From Flavobacterium sp. CF136 (GTDB lineage Bacteria; Bacteroidota; Bacteroidia; Flavobacteriales; Flavobacteriaceae): DNA of 64,000 nt. This document shows positions 45,585 to 54,412 of the stretch, one piece after another (the stretch's first letter is position 1; the number at the start of each line of letters is the position of its first letter). Both the position numbers and the translations under genes were made by a program. The notes beneath the pieces are model-generated. The model made no database searches and was not told the origin of the DNA. It was given only the letters and a program-made list of their open reading frames with translations. The DNA is taken from the NCBI RefSeq assembly GCF_000282055.1, contig NZ_AKJZ01000061.1:1-64000 (forward strand). The letters are read 5' to 3'.

Positions 45585-46949
45585 TTAGTTGTATCCTAAG
45601 TTTTGACTTAAGAAAGGATTAGAGCGTCTTGCAGAATCCGGTATAGGGTAAAGTTTATCGGTTGCAGCCCATATTTTTCCGGTAATTGCTCCTAAAACCT
45701 CATCTGCTTTTCCGGTTCTTTTAAGATCGAACCATCTGTGACCGAACTCTCCAAAAAGTTCACGTTCTCTTTCTAAGGCAATTAAATCCAGCAATTGATT
45801 AGGATCTGTTAAGGTAGTATTTCCTAATAAAGCTCTGTTTCGGATTACATTGATATCTTCCTGAGCTCCGGTAATATCGTTTAGTTTTACCCTTGCTTCG
45901 GCTCTTATCAGGTAAAGTTCGGCTAAACGAAGTACTGTTGAACGTTCTACAGGAGTAGCAACAAATGCATTTTTATATTTTCTTGGTGCTAAAAATGTAG
46001 TTCCCGTAACAGGATCTGTCCAATTCGTTTTTCTGGCATCGCCTGTTTCAAACAGAGCGGTTCCTTTTCTAAGTATATATTTTCCTCCCGAAGTAAACAA
46101 ACCACCGCCTTCATAGGCATAAGCTGTATTAAAATACGGAATTTGCAGGATTGCTTCCGTATTATCAGCAATAAAAGGACTGTTATTGGCTGTTAAGCCG
46201 GTAATTATTTTATAAGTACCGTTTTGGCTAATTACTGAGCTGGCATAAGCTGCAGCTTCTGTCCATTTTCCTAAATAAAGATTTACCCTTGCCAATAATG
46301 CTTCTGCCGCCCATTTTGTAGCTCTGATACGCAGATTACCATAGTTACTGTAATTAACAGGAAGATCATTGGAAGCATCTGATAAATCAAGGTTAATCTG
46401 AGTATAAATTTCAGTTTGAGTATTTCGTGGTGCCAAAGCCGTTTTTTCAACATCTGTAGTTAAAATCAAAGGAACATCACCCCAGAAATTAGTCATGTAA
46501 AAATAGCAATAGGCCCTAACGAATTTTGCTTCGGCAATCCAGCGTTTCTTTTTGTCCGGACTAAGTGCTGTGCTGGCATTTAGACCTTCAATAGCTTTAT
46601 TTGCATTATAAATGGTTTTATAAAAGTCTGTCCACATAGCAATAACACCGCTATCAATCTCCTGGATTTCGTTTGTATTATAAACATCTGTAAGCTGAGT
46701 TCTTAATATCAGTTCATCTGATGTTTCTCCGGGCATATAATGTATGTTACTAACAAAACTTAACCCCGTTACCATACTTTGGTAAATTCCGTTTACAGTA
46801 GCTTCAGCAGTAGCGTCTGAGACATAAATATTCTCAGATTCCAACTGTTCCCTAGGGATTTCAACTTCAAGCATTTCATCACAGCCCGTTAATCCCAATA
46901 AAAGAAAAAACGAAAATATATACGTGTATTTTATAGAATTATTTTTCAT
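45585..46949 (-). CDS. SusD/RagB-type lipoprotein (ECF cassette 1)
   Basis: Surface lipoprotein of 454 residues with lipobox LTGC (Cys23). The RagB/SusD pattern is seen in WIAEAKFVRAYCYFYMTNFWGDVPLI and the C-terminal ELYLIRAEARVK, ERERELFGEFGHRWFDLKR and LYPIPDSARRSNPFLSQNLGYN segments. It pairs with the SusC gene ending 10 bases away. Its ligand cannot be inferred because no glycosidase gene accompanies this cassette. Confidence 0.94.
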   Translation of the reverse strand: MKNNSIKYTYIFSFFLLLGLTGCDEMLEVEIPREQLESENIYVSDATAEATVNGIYQSMVTGLSFVSNIHYMPGETSDELILRTQLTDVYNTNEIQEIDSGVIAMWTDFYKTIYNANKAIEGLNASTALSPDKKKRWIAEAKFVRAYCYFYMTNFWGDVPLILTTDVEKTALAPRNTQTEIYTQINLDLSDASNDLPVNYSNYGNLRIRATKWAAEALLARVNLYLGKWTEAAAYASSVISQNGTYKIITGLTANNSPFIADNTEAILQIPYFNTAYAYEGGGLFTSGGKYILRKGTALFETGDARKTNWTDPVTGTTFLAPRKYKNAFVATPVERSTVLRLAELYLIRAEARVKLNDITGAQEDINVIRNRALLGNTTLTDPNQLLDLIALERERELFGEFGHRWFDLKRTGKADEVLGAITGKIWAATDKLYPIPDSARRSNPFLSQNLGYN

Positions 46950-46959
46950 GTTTTTAGAT

Positions 46960-49900
46960 TTAAAATGTTAACTGAGTTCCAAGCGTTACAGTACGTAAGG
47001 GAGGTAATGCCAAACCTTGCGTTTCAGGATCAAACCCTCTGTATTTGGTAAACGTCACTAAATTTTGGCCTTGTAGCGAAACACGAATATTCTGTATTAC
47101 TTTTTTAGTGCTTTCATTCAAAGGAATAGTGTATGAAGCACTTACATTTTTTAGTTTGATGTAAGATGCATCTACAACTGTAGCTGTGGATCCTAAGTAA
47201 TTAAAGAAACTAGACTGAAAATTTGAACTCAATACATTTCCCTGAGCCAGATAATCTCTGTATTCATCTACCTGATAATTAGCAAGTCCGTACGGATATC
47301 CTGGCTGTACAGCAATAGACGACAACAAGCTTCTTCCTTCTTGTTTTACAAATTGGAATAAAAAGTCAAGTGCAAACCCTTTGTAAGAAATAGAATTTGA
47401 GATTCCTCCATAATATTCCGGATAAGTAGGCCCCTGGTATTTTCTGTCTCCAACCCCTGTATCTGCAAATCCTGTAGAAATTCTTCCATCACCGTTAACA
47501 TCTTCAAATTGCGGAACACCAGCTGCATTCACACCTGTATAATTTAACAAATACAAACTGTTTAATGGATTCCCCACTATATAAGTAGTGAAATAAGATG
47601 AAGTTGCCAGATTAGGAAACGAAACTAACGTGTTTGTATTTTTAGAAATATTAAACGAAGTTGTCCAGTTCAGGTTTTTATTGTGGATATTAGTCGTGGT
47701 TAGGGTAAACTCCAATCCTTTATTTTCAACTTTGGCACCTAAATTGGCCTGATAACTAAGAAACCCTGCTTGCGGACTAAGAGTATACGGAACTAACTGA
47801 TTGGAAGAAACGTTTTTGTAATAAGCCGTCGTAAAAGAAATTCTGTCTTTCAAAAAGCCCAATTCCAGCGCTGCTTCAAATTTATTGGTAACTTCCCATT
47901 GAAAATTTGCATTCGCAATTCGGGCTGATGCCATAGCAGCATTTCCAACTCCATAAGTACTGGTGGTATAAGTAGAGGCATAACCATAATCCCCAATATC
48001 ATCACTACCGATTTTACCGTAACTGGAACGAATTTTACCAAAACTCAACCATGAGTTGTCTTTTAAGAATTTTTCCTCTGTAAACACCCATGCACCACCT
48101 ATAGATCCAAAATTGCCATAACGCTTGTTTTCTCCAAAACGGGAAGAACCATCTCTTCTAAAGGTTAAGTTAAGAATGTATTTATTTAAGATATTATAAT
48201 TTATCCTGCTAAAAAGAGAAATATATTTGTATTCAGACGATCCGTTATAAGAAGTTACGTTTCCTGCAGAACCTGTGATACCAATAAGGTTATCAGAACT
48301 ATATACTGATGAACTTACATAAGAAGGCATTTCTGACTTTCTGTTTTGCCATGAACCTCCAACCAAAGCAGTAAAATTACCTTTCCATAAAGAAGTAACG
48401 TAATTTAATTGCGGCTCAATCGTAAAATTATTAGTGTTGTTTATGGAAACAGTATAAGATCTTGACGCATTAAGCGAAATGTTATTGGCTGTATAATAAA
48501 CATTGTTCATACCTGATCCAGGTAAAAATTGTTCAGATGTCGTTTGTGCTCTTCCATACCCTAAATCTGTTTTAAGGGACAATCCCTTAGCCAGATCCAA
48601 TGTAGCACTTACATTTGTAATTAAATTTGTTCCCTTATCTTCTACTCTTCTGTCCAGAGCAGCAATTGGGTTTACGTCGCTGGAATAAGTAGGTGACCAA
48701 TAATATGTACCATCAGGGTTGTAAATAGGATGATTTGGTGCCGTATTTACAGCATAATTGGTGATGTCATAAAATGGAAGTTTATTTTTATCAGAAGCAA
48801 ACATAACAGAAGCTCCTATCTTCAGTTTTTTGTTTAAGGTATAATGATTGATATTAAAATTCGTAGAAAATTTATTATAGCCAAAATCTCCCGGTAAAAC
48901 AGTAGTTTCGTTATGATAAGCAGCACTTAATAAAAAATTTGTCGTGTCATTCCCTCCTTTTAAGCTTCCTGAAAAATCATTAAATGTTGCAGAACCACCT
49001 ATTAATTTTTCCTGCCAGTCCGTATAAGCATTTGGGTCAAAATCCGTAAGGGCTATTCCGGTGCTGAAATTACTTGGAGTTGCATTTGCATTGGTCAAAG
49101 CTGTACGAAGCATGTTTAAATAAGTAGGAGTATCTAAGGTTTTTATCATATGTGCCACATCAGATATACCTGAAGCAGTATTAACAGTAAACTCTGTTTT
49201 TCCGGCTTCTCCTTTTTTGGTGGTAATAAGCACAACACCATTTGCTCCTCTTGAACCATAGATAGCAGTAGCATCAGCATCTTTCAAAATTTCGATACTC
49301 TCAATATCGTTTGGGTTAAGAATATTTAATGGGCTTGATCTTTTTTGCGCTCCTCTTATTACACGATCTGTCTGTACCTGCTCTTTTATATCGTCTGAAA
49401 TATAAGGAACACCATCGATTATATAAAGAGGCAGGTTGTCTCCTGCAATAGAATTTCGGCCACGAATACTGATGTTCATATTACTTCCTGCATAACCAGA
49501 AGTTTGTGAAACAAAAACGCCCGGAGTTCTTCCTTGCAAACTTTGAAGAATATTAGTAATAGGCTGTTTTTCAATATCCTGAGAAGTAATTTTAACTACA
49601 GATCCGGTAGAAGTTCTTTTGGTTGTCGTACCATAACCAATAATGACAACCTCGTCTAATTTTGCTAAATCAGGCTGCATTTTAATGGTTATTGATACTT
49701 GGTTTTCAACCGTAATTTCTTGTGTTTTATACCCTAAGTAAGATATTCTAAGCACATGTTTTCCAGATGGTAATTCAATATAAAACTGCCCGTCGAAATC
49801 AGATACACCATGCTTATTACTGCCTACCAACAGAACACTAACACCAGGCAGCGGTATACCATTTTCATCTAAAACTTTTCCAGCGAGATTATAGGTTATA

Positions 49901-50352
49901 TCCTCTGCGTTTTCTTTTTTTGGAATAGAAGAACTACTGACACTATTCTCCTTTTTGTAAATCACCACATTTTTATCTACTTGCTTATAGACTAAATTAC
50001 TGCCCTGAAAAACAGCATTCAGAATATCACTAACAGAACGTCTTCCTTTGGGTGTACTAATTTTAGGGAAATCCTTTATTATTTGTGGCTGGTAAGCAAA
50101 CAGCAATCCTGTTTTATTTTCTATTGTTTTAAATAAAGTCTTAATATCCTGATTATGAAGTTCTATTTCAACAGATATTGATTCTAAATTCTGACTACTC
50201 ATTTCATTCGCAAGAACCATATGGGTTCCGCAGGTCAGTAAAATAATGTGGAATAAACTGATTCGCATGATCATAAGTGTTTTTTTCGAAAAGCGGAATG
50301 AAGAAGTTTTCTTTTCCCTTTCAAACATGGTGGTTTTACAGCGTAATTTCAT
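46960..50352 (-). CDS. SusC-type TonB-dependent receptor with STN signalling domain (ECF cassette 1)
   Basis: Outer-membrane receptor of about 1130 residues. After a long basic leader and signal helix (about 26-49), an STN (secretin/TonB N-terminal) domain occupies about 55-135 (DIKTLFKTIENKTGLLFAYQ). A carboxypeptidase-regulatory-like domain (about 152-235), a plug with the SusC motif YIIDGVPY and ANGVVLITTKKGE, and the barrel follow. The STN domain is the part that contacts a FecR-type anti-sigma factor in the periplasm, matching the fecR and ECF sigma genes directly upstream. An earlier in-frame Met at residue 9 could be the real start. Confidence 0.95.
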   Translation of the reverse strand: MKLRCKTTMFEREKKTSSFRFSKKTLMIMRISLFHIILLTCGTHMVLANEMSSQNLESISVEIELHNQDIKTLFKTIENKTGLLFAYQPQIIKDFPKISTPKGRRSVSDILNAVFQGSNLVYKQVDKNVVIYKKENSVSSSSIPKKENAEDITYNLAGKVLDENGIPLPGVSVLLVGSNKHGVSDFDGQFYIELPSGKHVLRISYLGYKTQEITVENQVSITIKMQPDLAKLDEVVIIGYGTTTKRTSTGSVVKITSQDIEKQPITNILQSLQGRTPGVFVSQTSGYAGSNMNISIRGRNSIAGDNLPLYIIDGVPYISDDIKEQVQTDRVIRGAQKRSSPLNILNPNDIESIEILKDADATAIYGSRGANGVVLITTKKGEAGKTEFTVNTASGISDVAHMIKTLDTPTYLNMLRTALTNANATPSNFSTGIALTDFDPNAYTDWQEKLIGGSATFNDFSGSLKGGNDTTNFLLSAAYHNETTVLPGDFGYNKFSTNFNINHYTLNKKLKIGASVMFASDKNKLPFYDITNYAVNTAPNHPIYNPDGTYYWSPTYSSDVNPIAALDRRVEDKGTNLITNVSATLDLAKGLSLKTDLGYGRAQTTSEQFLPGSGMNNVYYTANNISLNASRSYTVSINNTNNFTIEPQLNYVTSLWKGNFTALVGGSWQNRKSEMPSYVSSSVYSSDNLIGITGSAGNVTSYNGSSEYKYISLFSRINYNILNKYILNLTFRRDGSSRFGENKRYGNFGSIGGAWVFTEEKFLKDNSWLSFGKIRSSYGKIGSDDIGDYGYASTYTTSTYGVGNAAMASARIANANFQWEVTNKFEAALELGFLKDRISFTTAYYKNVSSNQLVPYTLSPQAGFLSYQANLGAKVENKGLEFTLTTTNIHNKNLNWTTSFNISKNTNTLVSFPNLATSSYFTTYIVGNPLNSLYLLNYTGVNAAGVPQFEDVNGDGRISTGFADTGVGDRKYQGPTYPEYYGGISNSISYKGFALDFLFQFVKQEGRSLLSSIAVQPGYPYGLANYQVDEYRDYLAQGNVLSSNFQSSFFNYLGSTATVVDASYIKLKNVSASYTIPLNESTKKVIQNIRVSLQGQNLVTFTKYRGFDPETQGLALPPLRTVTLGTQLTF

Positions 50353-50401
50353 AAATTTGCTTGTTTTTTAATGGTTACTGGTATAATTATTAAGAATCGT
50401 G

Positions 50402-50433
50402 GCCATCTGGTGTAGGAGCTGGATGGCTTTTTT
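50402..50433 (+). terminator. Plus-strand terminator-like hairpin in the fecR-susC gap (cassette 1)
   Basis: Stem GCCATCTGG (50402-50410) with CTGGATGGC (50419-50427), counting two G-U pairs, followed by six T residues on the plus strand. The annotated genes here run on the minus strand, so this would end an antisense RNA started inside the susC 5' region. Confidence 0.6.
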
Positions 50434-50498
50434 GTATTTATTTCATTGGTTAGTTTCTATATATTTATTTTAAAGGTTACTAATTATTTAAGTTGTTT

Positions 50499-51524
50499 TT
50501 ACTCACAGCCTTTCCCTTCAAGGGTAATCACTCCATTTTGGTCATAATGATATTCTGTTTCAATAACACTGCATACCACTTTCAGGACATGATCTAAGTC
50601 TTCTTCATTAAGAAAACTGGCAGTAATTCTACAATTCCTGATTTTTTCATTAGATAATAAAATCTGGACCTTATATTTTTGAGAAATCAGGGCAACTGCA
50701 TCTTTCATGTTCAGATCGTCCAAAATCAGGTAATTCCTTTTCCATTCTACGGCAGTTGCTGCATTCACATTATTTTGCTCATAGGCCAATGTGCTTTTAT
50801 TTACCACTATTTGCTGATTAGGAGTAATGATACCATATACTCTTTTTAAATCTCCAACCTGAACTTTACCACGAGTTACAGTGACTTTTATAGATGTATT
50901 GTAGGCATTAATATTAAAGGCAGTTCCTAAAACTTTAGTGTTTACTTTTCCTGTGTGAACAATAAATGGTTTCTTCTCATTTCGTTTAATATCAAAATAA
51001 GCCTCACCTGACAAAGTAACTTCTCTGGTTTTGTTATCAAAATCATTCTGATCATAGGTAATGCTGCTCTTATCGTTAAGGATAATTGTACTTCCGTCAG
51101 GCAAATGAATAAGCTGTTTTCCGTTAAAAGTCAATACAGAGTTTATTTCTTCCACCTTTTCTGATTCGGTTTTTAAAGGATCCGGTGCGCTGTTATAAAA
51201 GAAAACACTTCTGACAGCAAATAAAATTGTAATTGTTGCCGCTGCCGCTAATAAAAGACGGACTCTTTTTCCAGACGATTTTTTTCTAATCGGAATAACT
51301 TTCTCAGAAGGATTTGAAAGAATATAACTAAGAATACTATCTCCTTTTTGCTTATCCAATAATTCAACATTGTCATGCTTGTTTAATAACATCCTGATTT
51401 TTTCTTTTATAAAATCATCATGGACGCCCTGTTGAATCATATCCATCAGTTTCTCCCTGTTTTCCTCAGAGAGATTATCCTGTAAGTAGCTTTCAAATAA
51501 TTCTTCAAATGTTTTTTGCTGCAT
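50499..51524 (-). CDS. FecR-family anti-sigma factor (ECF cassette 1)
   Basis: Inner-membrane anti-sigma regulator of 341 residues. The cytoplasmic N-terminal part (1-85) has the FecR-type helices (TFEELFESYLQDNLSEENREK), one membrane helix at about 89-108 follows, and the periplasmic FecR domain (about 130-235) has IHLPDGSTIILNDKSSI and GEAYFDIKRNEKKPF motifs, then an STN-like C-terminal domain (DUF4974). It should hold the ECF sigma factor inactive until the SusC STN domain reports substrate. It lies 146 bases from susC and 232 bases from the sigma gene. Confidence 0.94.
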   Translation of the reverse strand: MQQKTFEELFESYLQDNLSEENREKLMDMIQQGVHDDFIKEKIRMLLNKHDNVELLDKQKGDSILSYILSNPSEKVIPIRKKSSGKRVRLLLAAAATITILFAVRSVFFYNSAPDPLKTESEKVEEINSVLTFNGKQLIHLPDGSTIILNDKSSITYDQNDFDNKTREVTLSGEAYFDIKRNEKKPFIVHTGKVNTKVLGTAFNINAYNTSIKVTVTRGKVQVGDLKRVYGIITPNQQIVVNKSTLAYEQNNVNAATAVEWKRNYLILDDLNMKDAVALISQKYKVQILLSNEKIRNCRITASFLNEEDLDHVLKVVCSVIETEYHYDQNGVITLEGKGCE

Positions 51525-51756
51525 TTGTTTTGTTGTTTTAGTTATATGTATTAAATGGTAAACCTGGGGCAGGTTAATATTTATTATCCTAAAAAGACAC
51601 TATTATTTTAGGGGGCAAAACCAAATTAATAATGATCTTTATTATAAAGACGATTAAAAAAGGAGGAGGGAGTAGTTGAAAGTAAAAAAAATGTAAAAAA
51701 ATCGTAAAAAATAAAATTTACAGTCTAATTGATACTGCTAAAAGTAAAAACAGGTG

Positions 51757-52338
51757 TTACCAAAAAAGCAGGATTGACATGAAAAGATTCATGTAAGGAG
51801 AAATTTTAAAACGAACAAATTTTAAGGCCTGGGCCATATGTTTTTTAACGGTTTCTGTAGAGATGCCTAAGTTTTCTCCAATTTTTTGATGACTAAGACC
51901 ATCCCATTTCGCCATTTTGTAGATTTTTTGCTGCTGAGGCGGAAGCTGTTCTATAATTTGATTTAAAATAATATTATACTGATCATCTTTAATAGCACTG
52001 TCAGTATCATCTGAGACAGTATTTTTATAATTTATATCAGATACCAAATTAGTTTCTCTTGCTATTTTTTTAATCATATCAAAAATATGATTACGTGAAA
52101 TGATAAAAAGATAGTTTTCAAGATTTGTTATTTCGGCTAAATTTTCATGATTTTGCCAAATTTTCAAAAAGACATCCTGTACAACTTCTTCAGCCAAAGT
52201 TTTTGATTTTGTTATTTTTAAGGCGGTAGAATAAACAATATTTTTATACTGGTTATATAATTTTGTAAATGCCAGTTCGCTTCCCTGAGATAACTCAAGA
52301 AGAAGTTTTTTTTGGTCCAAACTGGAATTCGATGACAT
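51757..52338 (-). CDS. ECF RNA polymerase sigma factor (cassette 1)
   Basis: Sigma-70 family member of 193 residues with region 2 (about 20-85, ELAFTKLYNQYKNIVYSTALK, EVVQDVFLKIW) and region 4 (about 125-180, LPPQQQKIYKMAKWDGLSHQKIGENLGISTETVKKHM). The hydrophobic tail NLFMSILLFW is seen in many Bacteroidota ECF factors paired with FecR. It is expected to drive the fecR-susC-susD genes downstream. The 232-base gap to fecR holds a CCTAAAAA/TTTTAGG inverted repeat (51588-51612) and an AACCTG/CAGGTT repeat (51561-51575), places for a promoter or operator. Confidence 0.94.
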   Translation of the reverse strand: MSSNSSLDQKKLLLELSQGSELAFTKLYNQYKNIVYSTALKITKSKTLAEEVVQDVFLKIWQNHENLAEITNLENYLFIISRNHIFDMIKKIARETNLVSDINYKNTVSDDTDSAIKDDQYNIILNQIIEQLPPQQQKIYKMAKWDGLSHQKIGENLGISTETVKKHMAQALKFVRFKISPYMNLFMSILLFW

Positions 52339-52588
52339 GGTATAATAATTTGTTTCGAATTAGCAATATTATTAATTTTTTAAATAATTGCATCGTTTGG
52401 GTTAAAAAAAAACAGATAAATATCGTTTTGATAATTTTTTATAAGAATATTTACTCCTTTTCAATAAAAACAGCAAGCAATTTATTAATGTACAAAATGT
52501 ACTATTTTGAATATTAAAAATACTTCCGGAAATCATTGTATCCTGAGTTTTGTGTCAATTTATTTTAGGACGAGACAGGATAAAAACT

Positions 52589-52617
52589 AAAGCCTGTTCA
52601 TTTTCAGAACAGGCTTT
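52589..52617 (-). terminator. Terminator after susD of ECF cassette 2
   Basis: Perfect 11-bp stem AAAGCCTGTTC (52589-52599) with GAACAGGCTTT (52607-52617), loop of 7, on the 3' side of the susD gene ending at 52640 (minus strand). Confidence 0.78.
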
Positions 52618-52639
52618 AATAAAAAAAAACAACACAAAT

Positions 52640-54409
52640 TTAATTATATCCTTGATTTTGTTTAAAAAGTTTTTGGTCGATAACTGTTTGCGGAATTGGA
52701 AATAATCTTCTGAAAGGTTGAGAAGCAGCTTTTGCTGTTCCGGCTAAATCAAATTTCCCAAAACGAATACTTTGTGGTCTTCTTTGTAATTCCCAGTACA
52801 ATTCGAAACCTAATTCTTTATACAATTGCTCTGAATCTAAAGAAGTAAGCGCTTTTCCCGGAGCATTTGCATATAATGATTCTCTTTTTCTGCCGGTACG
52901 TAATTTATTTAAATCATCCATCGCCGGACCTACACTTCCTTTTCTGAAATAAGCCTCAGCTCTCATTGCATAAATTCCACCTAAACGGAATAGCGGAATA
53001 TCAACATTACTGTTACCGTTTCCTCCTTCAGGATCAAATTCATATTTAAAAACACGGGCTCCCTGATTGATTTCATTTTGAGCAAAAACAGATTTAGTAG
53101 GATCTGCAAACGTTAATGATGGTGTAAAATCCATTCTTAAAGTCGTCTTTTTTTCCATAAATAATGGAGAAACTTTAATCCGGTTACCAACCATCTCAAG
53201 AGATCCTGAAGGTAATAATAATGGACCATATTGAAGCCCGGCCTGAATTCCTCTATTAAAATGGAACCATGGTAAGTTTGTACTTTTAGGTACAATGTCT
53301 GTTGCTGGAACACTTACATCTGTACCATCATTCATAAACCATGTACCATCCGCATATTGGTAATGTTGTTCAAATCTTGGATCATCATGATTACCATTCC
53401 ATGACGCATAAAATTCCGGAGTTATACAAGCAGCATTTGTTCCTCTGTTTGCAGCAGATGTTCTCTGGTTACGTTCCATAGATACATAGGCGAAACTATT
53501 CGAACCGTTTCTGATATAATCTATCTTCTGAGAAATGGCAAATATAAGTTCTTTACCATTTTCGTTATTTCTTGCAAAGTTTTTGAAATAATCACTTTCT
53601 AAACTATACTTCCCTGAATCGATTAGTAACGAGGTATAATAAATTACACGGTCCATATCTGTTCCTGCGCTGCCGGTTACCGCAGCTTCATTAAAATTGA
53701 AACCTGATGCAGCATTGTAACGATCTTTAAATACCGCACGATTTAAATACATCGTAGCTAAAAAAGCGTAACCAGCTTGTTTGGTAAATCTTCCGTGATG
53801 TGTTCTCTGTGTACCAATATCAGCTAAATCAGGTAGTAAAGCTTCAACATCACTGATTAATTTATCAATCTGAGTATCAGCCTTTAATATTTGCAAAGGC
53901 GCTTTTGCATCCATTGGGTCTCTATAGGGCGCTTGCCCGTAAAGATCTAATGTGGTGTAAGTGTAATAAGCTAAAAGTGCTTTTGCTTCAGCCAAAAATA
54001 ATGCCTTTTCGGGAAAAGTATTTGCTTCTGCTGAACTAATTGCAGTCAAAGAACGTGTAATTCCGCTTGTCAATAAATTCCAGTTACCTACTACAATAGC
54101 ATTACTTGAACTCCATGTAAATTCGTGCATATCCCTCCATTTTCCACCATCTCCCCAATCACTTCCGCGGGTTGGTAAAATAGCTTCATCTGTAGTATAT
54201 TCCTGCATTGAAAAAACAGCTCCGTGATCTGTAAAAGTTCCGTCCCCAAGTCTGTCATAAGCAGCGGCAAGCGAACCGGCAGGGTCTGAAACACTATTTC
54301 CGGGTTTTTCATCTAAAAGAACTTCATCCAAATCGGTACAGCTGTTTAAGAGAAAAATAAAAGAGAATATTGTTAAAATTTTTATGCTGAAAAATGTCTT
54401 TGTCTTCAT
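52640..54409 (-). CDS. SusD/RagB-type lipoprotein (ECF cassette 2)
   Basis: Surface lipoprotein of 589 residues, lipobox LNSC (Cys24). Helical SusD core with LFLAEAKALLAYYTYTTLDLYG and C-terminal IYAMRAEAYFRKGSVGPAMDDLNKLR, ELYWELQRRPQSIRFGKFDL and FPIPQTVIDQKLFKQNQGYN segments. It is larger than the SusD of cassette 1 and only distantly similar, so the ligands are probably different. Its start is 3 bases from the SusC stop. Confidence 0.94.
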   Translation of the reverse strand: MKTKTFFSIKILTIFSFIFLLNSCTDLDEVLLDEKPGNSVSDPAGSLAAAYDRLGDGTFTDHGAVFSMQEYTTDEAILPTRGSDWGDGGKWRDMHEFTWSSSNAIVVGNWNLLTSGITRSLTAISSAEANTFPEKALFLAEAKALLAYYTYTTLDLYGQAPYRDPMDAKAPLQILKADTQIDKLISDVEALLPDLADIGTQRTHHGRFTKQAGYAFLATMYLNRAVFKDRYNAASGFNFNEAAVTGSAGTDMDRVIYYTSLLIDSGKYSLESDYFKNFARNNENGKELIFAISQKIDYIRNGSNSFAYVSMERNQRTSAANRGTNAACITPEFYASWNGNHDDPRFEQHYQYADGTWFMNDGTDVSVPATDIVPKSTNLPWFHFNRGIQAGLQYGPLLLPSGSLEMVGNRIKVSPLFMEKKTTLRMDFTPSLTFADPTKSVFAQNEINQGARVFKYEFDPEGGNGNSNVDIPLFRLGGIYAMRAEAYFRKGSVGPAMDDLNKLRTGRKRESLYANAPGKALTSLDSEQLYKELGFELYWELQRRPQSIRFGKFDLAGTAKAASQPFRRLFPIPQTVIDQKLFKQNQGYN

Positions 54410-54412
54410 GAT